Below, in pieces: positions 1 to 8,673 of a stretch of DNA of 64,000 nucleotides. This DNA is from CAADGV01 sp040290295 (GTDB lineage: Bacteria; Bacteroidota; Ignavibacteria; UBA10030; UBA6906). The notes beneath the pieces were generated by a model. The model did no database searches and had not been told where the DNA came from. It saw nothing but the letters and a program-made list of their open reading frames with translations. The DNA is taken from NCBI GenBank assembly GCA_040290295.1, contig PSMW01000017.1, positions 1 to 64,000 on the forward strand. Direction: 5' to 3'. The position numbers and the translations under genes are program-made. Position 1 is the stretch's first letter. Every line of letters starts with the position of its first letter.

Positions 1-55
1 TTCCGGGTGGGGAATACCCTGACCCTCAATCTGGGGAATTAACTGACCCTTGACA
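1..55 (-). mobile_element. terminal end of an IS21-like insertion sequence, running off the left edge
   Basis: Read on the minus strand the element starts at 55 with TGTCAA and then shows two copies of a 17-bp unit (33-49 and 9-25) that match at 14 of 17 positions and are spaced 24 bp apart. Both have the form GGGTCA...ATTCCCC. A terminal TGTCAA followed by spaced internal repeats is typical of the multiple-repeat ends of IS21-family (istAB) elements; the family name is from memory of such ends, since no transposase lies inside the window. The terminal 17 bp recur exactly at 35209-35225. The insertion cuts the gene at 56-402. Confidence 0.6.
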
Positions 56-402
56 TTCCCATCAACAATGTTTTCGATTTTACAGATTGCATGGTAAGGA
101 ATGTAATATTTCAGCGTGCCAAGTCGGTATTCGAAATAATCGGCATACACTTCCGCCAGGTTCCCTCCGGAGCCGTCGTTCAGAAAAATCTCCCGGCCCT
201 TCCATTCTTGCAGGAGCGACTTGATAGTGGAGGTCGAGTCTTGTCCAAGCGCCGGTATCCCCGCCATACATTCCAGAGCGGCAGCCATCAAAACTCCCAG
301 CAAGCAAGTTGCAGCGCGTTGCAATTTGAAGATATGTCGCCCAAAGGTAGCGCCAGCGCGCTTGAAAATCAACAGAGACGCCTTAATGAAACCCACGGAC
401 AT
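1..402 (-). pseudogene. secreted protein of unknown function, 3' end replaced by an insertion sequence
   Basis: An open frame runs from an ATG at 402 to the window edge (134 codons without a stop). The first half carries a signal peptide with the hydrophobic stretch CLLGVLMAAALECMAGIPALG and then QDS. The mature part (about 75 residues) contains WKGREIFLNDGSGG and is not a family I recognise. From position 55 leftward the frame reads into the end of an IS21-like element, so the last 18 residues are element sequence and the native C-terminus is lost. The start is uncertain: there is no clear Shine-Dalgarno at 402 and a later start inside the signal peptide is possible. Confidence 0.45.
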
Positions 403-554
403 GAGGGAGTTGCCGCTGAGCAGAAGAACACCACGCGGTTCGGGAACGCTTCAAGGGGATACATCGAAGACTGCCGTTGCGGTAGGAGCGAACGCGAAGC
501 GTCCCCCCTGCTGCACGCAGGAGGACGTTTTCTTTTCAAGACTGACCGTTTGCT

Positions 555-1016
555 TCAGTGCTTGTGGTCGTGCGTCTCTTCTTTCTTTGCGGGCGCCTTC
601 ATCTCTTCTGTTGACATTTTTGATTCGACGAGCGAGGCAACAACAAACTTGTCGCCCTTCAGTTCGCCGCTCACGTCTGCCATGAAGTCCTTCTCCTTCT
701 TGCTCTTCTCGAACATCTCCTTGGCAAGCTTGTCGCCCTTCTCATCGAACTTCACCCACTTCCCGTCTCCGTAGAAGATGCCGTAGCCGCTTGCGGCACA
801 GGCCTCTTCCAAGGCGCATTCTTTGGTATGCTTCGCTGCCAGCTCCATCGGGTTGGATTTCTTCGCCATGTTCTTAGCACACATCTGATCGACGATGTAG
901 CCATGGAGCATGGTTGCTTTCGCCTTGGGTTCGGCTTTCGCTCCTTCGGCTTTCTTCTCTTGTGCACCGACGACCGATGCAACGAGCATCAGCACTGCAA
1001 GGGCAAGATGTTTCAT
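555..1016 (-). CDS. small secreted Cys/His-containing protein of unknown function
   Basis: The product has 153 residues, with a signal peptide ending at about residue 19 (VASVVGAQ) and a Lys/Glu/Ala-rich linker. The mature domain carries GYIVDQMCA and the residues Cys46, His63, Cys67 and Cys73, a spacing that recalls small periplasmic proteins with a C...HxxxC...C pattern that could bind a metal or heme. A GDGKWVKFDEKG segment suggests a small beta-rich fold. The C-terminus ends in HDHKH, another possible metal ligand. It is a single gene between the IS-cut gene and lptB, and the 250 bp on its upstream side show no other gene. The function is not known. Confidence 0.75.
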   Translation of the reverse strand: MKHLALAVLMLVASVVGAQEKKAEGAKAEPKAKATMLHGYIVDQMCAKNMAKKSNPMELAAKHTKECALEEACAASGYGIFYGDGKWVKFDEKGDKLAKEMFEKSKKEKDFMADVSGELKGDKFVVASLVESKMSTEEMKAPAKKEETHDHKH

Positions 1017-1266
1017 GGGGTTTCTCCTTGTATTGGTTGATGGGATCAGTGATTAGGATGATCTACCTCTTGTTTGAACGTTCGTATCGTAGTAAAGAGT
1101 TCCGTCGATGTACCGTGAAGTACGGAACGCTCATGGTGCATGGATGTTGCATCTTGGCTCGTGCGACATTCAACTATCGCACGATGTAGTGTGGTATGTT
1201 TCGATTCTTCTCATCTTCTCTGCCATGATCGGACGCGCAGCATACGTCTTAACGGCTCGAAACTGG

Positions 1267-2019
1267 TTAACTGTAGCGATCGAGCTTGAACTTTTCGCCG
1301 AGATAGAGTTTGCGCGCCTCCGGATCATTCGCGAGCATCTCCGCGGTCCCCGACATGAGAATCTTGCCTTCGAACAACAGGTACGCGCGATCGGTAATCG
1401 AGAGCGTTTCGTGCACATTATGATCGGTCACCAACACGCCGATGCCTCGCTGTTTGAGACCGGCAACGATACGCATAATTTCTTCGACGGCAATCGGATC
1501 GATGCTTGCGAACGGTTCGTCGAGAAGAATGAATTTTGGATCGGAGGCAAGTGTACGGGCAATCTCCGTTCGGCGCCGCTCGCCGCCAGAAAGCATATAC
1601 CCTTTGATGCGCGCGATGTGCGTGATGCTGAAGTCGTGCATCAGTTCGTCGCACCGTATGCGACGCTCGGCAGGCGTCATCTCTCGCATTTGCAACACCG
1701 CAAGGATGTTTTCTTCGACGGTCATCTTTCGGAACACGGACGCCTCCTGCGGCAAGTATCCGAGGCCCATGCGCGCTCGTTTGTGCATCGCGAGGTGCGT
1801 GATATCCGTTTCATTCAAAAACACACGCCCTCCGTCGGGACGAATCATGCCGATCGTCATGTAGAACGTCGTCGTCTTACCGGCGCCGTTCGGTCCGAGG
1901 AGACCGACCACCTCGCCCTGCCTCACATCGATGGTCACGTTGTTGACGACGACGCGTTTCTTGTACGCCTTGACAAGATTCTCTGCCCGCAGTGTGAGGA
2001 CGGTGTTGTTCTCTCCCAT
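1267..2019 (-). CDS. lptB: LPS export ABC transporter ATP-binding protein LptB
   Basis: This is the cytoplasmic ATPase of the Lpt machine that drives lipopolysaccharide from the inner to the outer membrane. The 250 residues contain Walker A GPNGAGKTT (42-50), the Q-loop at YLPQEASVF (about 89-97), the ABC signature LSGGERRR (143-150), Walker B ILLDEP (164-169) and the H-loop His200. LSGGERRR and DEPFASIDPIAV are typical of LptB rather than other ABC ATPases. Its ATG shares one base with the stop codon of the upstream lptA-like gene (TAATG), so the two are translationally coupled in the Kdo/Lpt operon. The partner permeases LptF and LptG are not in this window. Confidence 0.93.
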   Translation of the reverse strand: MGENNTVLTLRAENLVKAYKKRVVVNNVTIDVRQGEVVGLLGPNGAGKTTTFYMTIGMIRPDGGRVFLNETDITHLAMHKRARMGLGYLPQEASVFRKMTVEENILAVLQMREMTPAERRIRCDELMHDFSITHIARIKGYMLSGGERRRTEIARTLASDPKFILLDEPFASIDPIAVEEIMRIVAGLKQRGIGVLVTDHNVHETLSITDRAYLLFEGKILMSGTAEMLANDPEARKLYLGEKFKLDRYS

Positions 2020-3326
2020 TACTCTGCCTTCGATAGCGTGGTGCGAACCGGGCCGAAATCCGAAGCGCGTTTCATAGGTTTATCACTCCGCCACCGGAAC
2101 CCCGGCAATGCGTACTCCATCTCCCTGCCTGCCAGAAGATTTTCCGGCACGTAGATCCCCTCGACACCGCCGTGCACGGCAATCGTGCTCAGTTTTTTGT
2201 CATTCCATACCATCACGATAGCATCGCCGCTGGTCTTGTTCAAGCCGTTGGCGGTGGTATCTTCGAAGAGATGATACAAGGAGATGGCGCGCGTGTGCAC
2301 TTCTAAGCGCTCCATACCCTTCTCACCAAAATACATGAGCATCTCTTCACCGGTCAGTTGATCGAACTTGTCTGTGCGCAGTGAGTCGCTCTGCGAACCG
2401 GCAAACGCGTTACCCATCACGCGCACGACGTCTAACTTCCGTTTCTTCAAATGCACGTTGATCGAGTCACCCCACACTTGGGTTCGTTCGTACCACACGA
2501 CGGGTGATTGTCGTAGGTGGATGCTATCGCCGGCAGTATAGAAACGCGCAACGCCAGCAAGGGCAGCAAGATCGCCGCGGATGATTTCAACGCTGTCCGT
2601 CGCCACCACGCGCTTCAGCGTGTCGCCGCGGAATGCCTCCATCACTTTGCTGCGCACAACGAGGGTATCGATTCGTAGGGGTGTCGTCGTCGATGTATCG
2701 AACTGAACGAGCACCGGTGACTGTATCATCCTGCTGTAGTCTTGTCGCCGATACGAAGTGAACTCCCCACAGCGAATGGTCATGTTGTCTCGATAACTTT
2801 CAATCGTTACGATCCCGTGGGCGACCGTCACCTGTTCAATACGAGAATATGTGAGCGAATCCGCCGTTAGCTTCGAATCCTTATCTTGAGCCACGACGTG
2901 TGTTCGAAAGTATGCTTTGCGCGGCTCGACGTGATACTCGCCGTACCGTGCCGTCAGCACAACATGCCCGTCGTCGAGTCGGACGCTGTCGAACGCCACC
3001 GCCCGGCGCGCTTCGCGATAGTACATGCCTCGCGGGAAAGTCATCGTGAGACTGTCTTCCACAATAACGACATTGCCTTCCAACTGCACATTGCCCGATT
3101 GCTGGAACTGGATAGCGCGAAAGCACTGCACGCGCACACGATCTTGCGAGAAGCGTACATTGCCGATCAATTCACGAGCTTGCTCACCGCCGATGGTTCG
3201 GGCTACGAGGCTGTCCGCGTTCTCGATCACGATCAGCTTACCCTCTTGGCTGCGTGCACCGGCGGACCCCATCGCCATGAGTAGCACCACCATGACCGTA
3301 GAACGATACATCGACATGCTTCTCAT
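2019..3326 (-). CDS. OstA/LptA-like periplasmic LPS transport protein
   Basis: The 435-residue product has a signal peptide (TVMVVLLMAMGSAGARS) followed by repeated OstA-type beta segments such as ELIGNVRFSQ, VQLEGNVVIVE and ARYGEYHVEPRKAYF, characteristic of the LptA/LptC/LptD-N jelly-roll fold. It is far longer than the roughly 180-residue proteobacterial LptA, as is usual for OstA-like proteins of the Bacteroidota and Chlorobiota, which seem to carry two or more OstA units. It overlaps lptC upstream by 4 bp and lptB downstream by 1 bp. The expected role is the periplasmic bridge for lipopolysaccharide. It lacks the large C-terminal barrel of LptD, so it is not the outer-membrane translocon. 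Confidence 0.82.
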   Translation of the reverse strand: MRSMSMYRSTVMVVLLMAMGSAGARSQEGKLIVIENADSLVARTIGGEQARELIGNVRFSQDRVRVQCFRAIQFQQSGNVQLEGNVVIVEDSLTMTFPRGMYYREARRAVAFDSVRLDDGHVVLTARYGEYHVEPRKAYFRTHVVAQDKDSKLTADSLTYSRIEQVTVAHGIVTIESYRDNMTIRCGEFTSYRRQDYSRMIQSPVLVQFDTSTTTPLRIDTLVVRSKVMEAFRGDTLKRVVATDSVEIIRGDLAALAGVARFYTAGDSIHLRQSPVVWYERTQVWGDSINVHLKKRKLDVVRVMGNAFAGSQSDSLRTDKFDQLTGEEMLMYFGEKGMERLEVHTRAISLYHLFEDTTANGLNKTSGDAIVMVWNDKKLSTIAVHGGVEGIYVPENLLAGREMEYALPGFRWRSDKPMKRASDFGPVRTTLSKAE

Positions 3327-3871
3327 TCCTTCGTCACCGCGCTACCTGTAACGCGAAAGATCTTGTAGTTCCTCAAATTCTGATCGCTCGCCAAGCCGTG
3401 TCCCATGATGTGCTCGGTGGGCGAAACGATATCGACGAAGGCTTGTGTAAGAATCCTGCGCGTCGCGTTGTTCCAGAACAAGGAATCCGTCCGTAACGTG
3501 GTGCCGCTGTCGGAGATGACGACGACGTTGCCGTACGCGGTGAAATCCTGCGTAGCGTCGTTCACCTTGCCGCGCTGCGCCGTCAGCAGCGACGTATGTC
3601 GTTGGTCGGCGTCGAAGAAATCGACGCGCACACTGTCCGAGAGCAGTGTGAGGCGCGCCGAGGCATAGCGGGCAATGTGCCCCGCCCACAGGATGGCTTT
3701 GATACGTGCCGAGTCGGAGAACGTGATGGTGCTGTTCCAACTTTCCTGCGTCGGAAGTTCGGTCTCCGGGAGCGCAACAACCGACGGCTTGATTTTTTCT
3801 TCACACGCGGTGAACAGGAGCGCCATCGCGCTCACCGTACACAGCACCGTCCACCAATCGCTTCGGGTCAT
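3323..3871 (-). CDS. lptC: LPS export protein LptC (lipoprotein form)
   Basis: The product has 182 residues and an N-terminal signal with the lipobox LLFTAC (Cys23), so it is probably lipidated rather than held by a membrane helix. The rest is a beta-rich LptC/OstA-like domain with ITFSDSARIKAILWAGHIARY and LTAQRGKVNDATQDFTAYGNVVV, the signature segment of LptC. It would hand lipopolysaccharide from the inner-membrane ABC transporter to LptA. The start ATG overlaps the kdsD stop and its own stop overlaps the lptA-like start (ATGA type), which supports one polycistronic message for Kdo synthesis and LPS export. Confidence 0.85.
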   Translation of the reverse strand: MTRSDWWTVLCTVSAMALLFTACEEKIKPSVVALPETELPTQESWNSTITFSDSARIKAILWAGHIARYASARLTLLSDSVRVDFFDADQRHTSLLTAQRGKVNDATQDFTAYGNVVVISDSGTTLRTDSLFWNNATRRILTQAFVDIVSPTEHIMGHGLASDQNLRNYKIFRVTGSAVTKE

Positions 3872-4860
3872 CCTCTCGATTCGTCTCCTCCCAATCCTGC
3901 TTTCACTAAATCGTGGAGATGCACAACACCGATGGGAAGATTCTTCTCATCCATAACAACAATTTGGGTGATGTTGTACGATTCCATTTCTTGAAGCGCC
4001 ACCACGGCAAGCGTTCCTTGCCATACCGTTTTAGGTTTCTTCGTCATGACGTCGCCTGCCCGTATGCTCGAGATGTCGGAGGTTTTTTGCAGAAGCCGGC
4101 GCAGGTCGCCGTCGGTAATCAGCCCCGCAAGCGTCCCGTCGGGATTCATTACGCATGTGCATCCGAGTCGCTTGGTAGTAATCTCCATGATCGCATCACG
4201 CAAGAGGACGTCCACACCGACGCGGGGAACCGCCTCCCCTTTCACCATCAACTCATCCACCTTTAACAGCAAGCTCTTTCCCAACATACCGCCGGGATGA
4301 AACAGCGCGAAGTCTTCCTTCGAGAACTGTCGCTTGCGCAGGAGGGCGATCGCCAAGGCATCGCCCAACACCAGCGTTGCCGTTGTCGACGACGTCGGTG
4401 CGAGATCATAAGGGCACGCCTCTTCCTCGACCGACACATCCAGCGTCACCGTCGATTCGCGCGCCAGCATCGAATGTTTGTTGCCCACGAGCGAAATGAT
4501 CGGGACTTCCAATCGTTTGAACATCGGAAGGAGATTGCTTAGTTCGTCGGTGTTGCCGCTCTTCGAAATACAAATGACGACATCGCCGCTCCGGACCATA
4601 CCGAGATCGCCGTGCACAGCATCCGACGGATGCAGGAACATAGAAGGTGTGCCCGTCGAGTTCATCGTTGCAACGATCTTGCGTGCGATGATACCCGACT
4701 TCCCGACGCCCGTTACGATCACCCTGCCTTTGCACATGCAGATCAATTCCACCGCACGCGCAAACGCCTCGTCGATGCGTGCCTCGAGGTCCGCAACGGA
4801 CTTTGCTTCGATGCGCACCACACGCTTGCCCTCGCTGATGATGTCGGAGGAATCGCTCAT
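3868..4860 (-). CDS. kdsD: D-arabinose 5-phosphate isomerase KdsD/KpsF type
   Basis: Converts D-ribulose 5-phosphate to D-arabinose 5-phosphate, the first step of Kdo synthesis. An N-terminal SIS domain (GRVIVTGVGKSGIIARK, then ISKSGNTDELSNLLP) is followed by two CBS domains, the architecture of the KpsF/GutQ family. The conserved VHGDLGM and FHPGGMLGKSLL segments are present. The ATG at 4860 was chosen because it forms an ATGA overlap with the stop of the upstream gene (4857-4860); an upstream ATG at 4893 would add 11 residues inside that gene. It is flanked by kdsC and lptC, which fits the assignment. Confidence 0.93.
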   Translation of the reverse strand: MSDSSDIISEGKRVVRIEAKSVADLEARIDEAFARAVELICMCKGRVIVTGVGKSGIIARKIVATMNSTGTPSMFLHPSDAVHGDLGMVRSGDVVICISKSGNTDELSNLLPMFKRLEVPIISLVGNKHSMLARESTVTLDVSVEEEACPYDLAPTSSTTATLVLGDALAIALLRKRQFSKEDFALFHPGGMLGKSLLLKVDELMVKGEAVPRVGVDVLLRDAIMEITTKRLGCTCVMNPDGTLAGLITDGDLRRLLQKTSDISSIRAGDVMTKKPKTVWQGTLAVVALQEMESYNITQIVVMDEKNLPIGVVHLHDLVKAGLGGDESRG

Positions 4861-5618
4861 CGCTTGAAGAATCTCCTGAGCACCGCTCTCCATCCTTTCG
4901 GATGGGGCTGCTCTTGCTCCTCGGCGATCTCGACTCGTCGCTTAAGTCTGTTGTAAGCGATGAACGCCGCGCGGAGGTCGCTGTCGGTGTATTGCCGATG
5001 CTCGTTGAAGAAGCGGTTGGCATCGAGCGCGATGTGCGGATCACGAACGGCTTTGTGCAGCATCAGCTCGTTGTAAAAGTTGGTAATGGGAATGAGGTGA
5101 TTCATCCTCGTCGTTGCATCATGCAACCACACTCGACGATCGTGGTGTGCGATGACCAAGGTGAGCGTCGGAAGAATGTGCACCTCGCGCACAGGCGCTG
5201 CGCTTGCCGGCGACGGCATGCCCGGCTTCCATGACGAGTACGTCCAACGACGTTTCTTCTCGACGCGATCGGGAATCTCCTCACCATGCGCCGAAACGAT
5301 CTCGACATCGATCTGATCGCCGACACATGCACGTACGGTAATCGTGAACACGTCTCTCGTCGTCTCCACCACGCCGTAGGCGATAACGGGAGGAAGGGGC
5401 GAAGAAAGATCGGCGCGGTCTCCGGGTCGTCCCAAAACAAGGTTGCCCTTACCACGTCGTCCTTCGGCAAGCACCACCATCTCGTCCAGCAAACGGCGGT
5501 ACGATGCGTAGCCCGGTGCCTCCATCGGAAGGACGAACTCTAACAGCTCGCGTTCTTTCTCTCGCAGCACGCGAGGAAAGATGTCGTTTGCTTGCTCGGT
5601 CATGGCCAACGTGATCAT
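4857..5618 (-). CDS. conserved-looking protein of unknown function inside the Kdo/Lpt operon
   Basis: I do not recognise this 253-residue protein. It has no signal peptide and no membrane segment. The N-terminal third is helical and charged, the middle is beta-rich (ITVRACVGDQIDVEIVS), a Pro/Ala/Ser-rich linker lies near 135-143, and the C-terminal part has NHLIPITNFYNELMLHKAV, a short helix region and a very basic tail (KGWRAVLRRFFKR) that could touch a membrane or nucleic acid. It overlaps kdsC upstream and kdsD downstream by 4 bp each (ATGA), so it is made together with the Kdo enzymes. A link to LPS synthesis is inference from position only. Confidence 0.8.
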   Translation of the reverse strand: MITLAMTEQANDIFPRVLREKERELLEFVLPMEAPGYASYRRLLDEMVVLAEGRRGKGNLVLGRPGDRADLSSPLPPVIAYGVVETTRDVFTITVRACVGDQIDVEIVSAHGEEIPDRVEKKRRWTYSSWKPGMPSPASAAPVREVHILPTLTLVIAHHDRRVWLHDATTRMNHLIPITNFYNELMLHKAVRDPHIALDANRFFNEHRQYTDSDLRAAFIAYNRLKRRVEIAEEQEQPHPKGWRAVLRRFFKR

Positions 5619-6118
5619 CGTTCCTGGGCGGCAAGAATCATATCGATCAGTTCACGTACCGCGCCATCACCGCCGCGGGCACGACAAACGTAGTGCACAC
5701 GACGTTGCACTTCGGGTCGAGCATTCGCCGGCGCAGCGGAAAGCCCCACCACGTCCAGCAACGGAAGGTCGAACAGATCATCTCCCATAAAACAACACTG
5801 CTCCTCAGCGAGTCGGTATCGTTTCCTGATCTCGTGATACACCGCAAGCTTGTCGTCTCGCCCTTGATAACATTCCTTGATGGCAAGATCTTTCGCCCGG
5901 CGCGTCACCACTGGCGTTGTCCTGCCACTGATGATGGCGAACTGAATTCCTCGCTCACGCGCTCGCGCAATGCCGTAGCCGTCTTGTGCGTTGAAGCGTT
6001 TCATCTCCACACCGCTCGCTGAGTAATAGATTCCGCCATCGGTCATCACACCGTCAACATCCAACAGAATGAAGCGCACACGTCGTGCTTTCGCTTTGAG
6101 AGTCCGTTCTGTTAGCAT
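5615..6118 (-). CDS. kdsC: 3-deoxy-D-manno-octulosonate 8-phosphate phosphatase
   Basis: A HAD-superfamily phosphatase of 167 residues (the family is usually 165-190) that removes phosphate from Kdo-8-P. Motif I is LLDVDGVMTDG with the two catalytic aspartates, motif II is the serine/threonine of AIISGRTT, and motif IV is FMGDDLFDLPLL. The lack of a cap domain and the GGIYYS segment are typical of KdsC, which works as a tetramer. It lies between kdsA and the unknown gene at 4857-5618, overlapping the latter by 4 bp. Confidence 0.93.
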   Translation of the reverse strand: MLTERTLKAKARRVRFILLDVDGVMTDGGIYYSASGVEMKRFNAQDGYGIARARERGIQFAIISGRTTPVVTRRAKDLAIKECYQGRDDKLAVYHEIRKRYRLAEEQCCFMGDDLFDLPLLDVVGLSAAPANARPEVQRRVHYVCRARGGDGAVRELIDMILAAQER

Positions 6119-6139
6119 GCCACCTCGAGTGCGAGTGTC

Positions 6140-6991
6140 TCACGCGTGGAGCCATTCTTTCGTCAGCTCAGCAATCGTGGTGACTTGCCGGAGCAGTTCA
6201 TCCAACTGCCCGAGTGGGAGTTGACTGGCGGCGTCGCTCAGCGCTTCACGCGGGTTCGGGTGAACCTCGACAAAGACGCCGTCGATCCCCACGGCTGCCG
6301 CCGCACGTGCGAGCGGCAGGATGAATTCGGAGCGTCCCGATGTCTGCGCAGAACGCGTGTCGCCACTCGGGAGTTGCACCGAATGCGTCGCGTCGAACAC
6401 TATCGGATATCCCACGTCGGCCATGATCTTCAACGAGCGCATATCGACCACAAGATTGTGATAGCCGAACGAGGTGCCGCGTTCGGTAAAGAGGATATTG
6501 CGATTGCCGACAGCCTCCACTTTTTCAGCAGCGTAGCGCATGTCTTCCGGCGCGAGAAACTGTCCCTTCTTGATGTTCACAACTCGACCCGTACGACCGG
6601 CAGCTTGCAACAATTCCGTTTGACGGCAAAGGAACGCCGGAATTTGCAAGACGTCGGCGACCTCTGCAGCCGCGGCAACTTCAGGTTCCGCATGAATATC
6701 GGTCAGAATGGGAAGATCGAACAACCGCTTGACTTCTTCCAAGATCTTCAGCGCTTCGTCCATGCCGATGCCAACGAACGACGCTGCACTTGTGCGGTTC
6801 GCTTTCTTGTACGACGACTTGAATACCACCGGCGTACCGTACCTTCCGGCCGATTGCTTGACCTGCTCAGCCGTGCGCAACACGAGGTCTCGACGTTCGA
6901 CGACACAAGGACCCGCAAACAACACCAACGGCTCGCCGCCACCGACGGCTATCGTTCCGATCCGTACACGACGTGTTCGATCCCGACTCAT
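6140..6991 (-). CDS. kdsA: 3-deoxy-8-phosphooctulonate synthase
   Basis: Condenses arabinose 5-phosphate with phosphoenolpyruvate to Kdo-8-phosphate. The TIM-barrel protein shows LFAGPCVVE near the start, FKSSYKKANRTSA, LTDIHAE, LQIPAFLCRQTELL, FTERGTSFGYHNLVVDMR and FDATHSVQLP, all conserved in KdsA. The ATG at 6991 (283 residues) was preferred to an upstream GTG at 7012 because family members start a few residues before the xIGxIxVG segment. Its stop is 21 bp before kdsC, so it probably opens the Kdo/Lpt operon. Confidence 0.94.
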   Translation of the reverse strand: MSRDRTRRVRIGTIAVGGGEPLVLFAGPCVVERRDLVLRTAEQVKQSAGRYGTPVVFKSSYKKANRTSAASFVGIGMDEALKILEEVKRLFDLPILTDIHAEPEVAAAAEVADVLQIPAFLCRQTELLQAAGRTGRVVNIKKGQFLAPEDMRYAAEKVEAVGNRNILFTERGTSFGYHNLVVDMRSLKIMADVGYPIVFDATHSVQLPSGDTRSAQTSGRSEFILPLARAAAAVGIDGVFVEVHPNPREALSDAASQLPLGQLDELLRQVTTIAELTKEWLHA

Positions 6992-7061
6992 GGTCTGCTC
7001 GTTTGTCCTCACGCAATTTCGGGATTCGGTGGACCCAACACGTTTTCCTGCTTTGCCATGA

Positions 7062-8519
7062 TCACACTGCGTCGCCCGAAACGTTCAGGACCGTCCGGCA
7101 CATGTCGAGGAATCGATCGACACCCAAAATCAATGCGATGCCCTCCTCGGGAACATGTACGGAGCGCAGCACAATGATAAGCATGACGATGCCGACGCCC
7201 GGCACCGGTGCGGTGCCGATCGACGCCAGGACAGCAGTGAGGATGATCGTGAGTTGTGCGCCCAGACCCAAATCGATGCCGTACACTTGCGCAATGAACA
7301 CCGTTGCAACGGCTTGATACATCGCCGTGCCGTCCATGTTCACCGTTGCGCCGAGCGGCAGCACGAAGCTAGCGATGTGTTTCGGCACGCCGAGGTTCTT
7401 CTCGCATGCCTCCATGTTTACCGGCAACGTGGCAGCGCTGGAACTGGAACTGAACGCGATGAGCATCACTTCTTTGATGCCGCGAAAAAATATTCTCGGA
7501 TTCATGCCGCCGAAGACGCGCACGAGAATTCCCAACGTCACAAACTGATGCAGCACGTACGCGATCAACAACGTCACAATGTACCATGCCAACGTCTGTA
7601 AAATATCGAAGCCAAATTCGCCGACGACCGCGGCGATCAACGCAAAGACTCCGTACGGAGCGATCACCAGAATCATTTCCACCATTCTGATCATCGTATC
7701 ACTCAAGCTATCGAAGAAGGCGATGACGGGTCCGCTCTTGTTCTGCTCAACGAGCGTGAGCGAAACGCCGATCATCAGAGCGAAAAAGATGATGGCAAGC
7801 ATGTCTCCCTTTGCAAGCGCCTCAATCGGGTTGGCCGGCACGATGCGCATCAACGTCTCCAGCACGTCCACCGACGTTTCCTGTTGAATCTTGTCGCCAA
7901 CGTTATGATGAAAATTGACCATCAATTTCTCACGCGCTTCCACACTCAAGCGAGTCCCCGGTTGAATGGCGTTCACCATCACCAAGCCCAACAAGATGGC
8001 AGTGACGATAGTCATAAGATAAAACATGATCGTCTTGCCGCCGATTCTTCCCACTTTGCGGATGTCGCCGAGACTTGCCGCACCGACAATTAACGAGGAA
8101 AGGACAAGCGGTATAGCGACAAACATGAGAAGCCGAATGAAGATCGTGCCGATGGGTTTGATGAGCACGGCAATGGTCTTGACTTTCTCGATCGTCTTAA
8201 CGCCGGGAAACTCACGCGTCTGACCGTTACCCAGCTCGACGCGCACACGAAGCTGTGCCTTCTCCTGCGGTGTGCGTGTCCCGACGAAGGTAAGGATCTT
8301 CAGTTGATCTTCAGGACCGAAGGCGGCACGCTGCTCGCCCGTCTTCGCATCGAGGAACATAAATGATCGCCATCGTTCGATCACCTCGCTTCGCTCGTCG
8401 AGACGATCCGCCCGATAGGTGATTTCCAACTTGTACTTACTGATGTTGAATGCCCCTCCGAAGATCGCGCCCAGAACGAGAGCGAGCAGAATTTTGTGGT
8501 GAAGTTTGAGCGTCGGCAT
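7062..8519 (-). CDS. dicarboxylate/amino acid:cation symporter with a long loop after helix 1
   Basis: A DAACS-family (GltP/DctA-type) inner-membrane carrier of 485 residues. The re-entrant serine-rich loop SSSSAATLPVNMEAC, the NMDGTA motif and the terminal DRFLDMCRTVLNVSGDA are intact; the arginine in MCRT is the residue that binds the side-chain carboxylate in acidic amino acid carriers, so glutamate, aspartate or C4-dicarboxylate is the likely substrate. Most relatives are 410-440 residues; the extra length is a hydrophilic insert of about 90 residues between the first and second membrane helices (roughly 28-115), which should face the periplasm. It stands alone between kdsA and the divergent ispE. 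Confidence 0.9.
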   Translation of the reverse strand: MPTLKLHHKILLALVLGAIFGGAFNISKYKLEITYRADRLDERSEVIERWRSFMFLDAKTGEQRAAFGPEDQLKILTFVGTRTPQEKAQLRVRVELGNGQTREFPGVKTIEKVKTIAVLIKPIGTIFIRLLMFVAIPLVLSSLIVGAASLGDIRKVGRIGGKTIMFYLMTIVTAILLGLVMVNAIQPGTRLSVEAREKLMVNFHHNVGDKIQQETSVDVLETLMRIVPANPIEALAKGDMLAIIFFALMIGVSLTLVEQNKSGPVIAFFDSLSDTMIRMVEMILVIAPYGVFALIAAVVGEFGFDILQTLAWYIVTLLIAYVLHQFVTLGILVRVFGGMNPRIFFRGIKEVMLIAFSSSSSAATLPVNMEACEKNLGVPKHIASFVLPLGATVNMDGTAMYQAVATVFIAQVYGIDLGLGAQLTIILTAVLASIGTAPVPGVGIVMLIIVLRSVHVPEEGIALILGVDRFLDMCRTVLNVSGDAV

Positions 8520-8673
8520 GCAGTACGATCGAGGGTTTCTGGCAGTTTCTCGTTGAATCGCAATGTGCGGTGATATGATACAAAAAAGGTGGTTGAATCA
8601 AAAGAGCAGCCGGCGCGCGTCTGTACTCTCTCGAAGGAAATTGCTATACTCATGCAAACAACCCGACCCTCGC

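Noticed and set aside
91..774. Long plus-strand frame of 227 codons across the left end
   Set aside because: It lies opposite two minus-strand genes with signal peptides, and its product is low-complexity and without family features.
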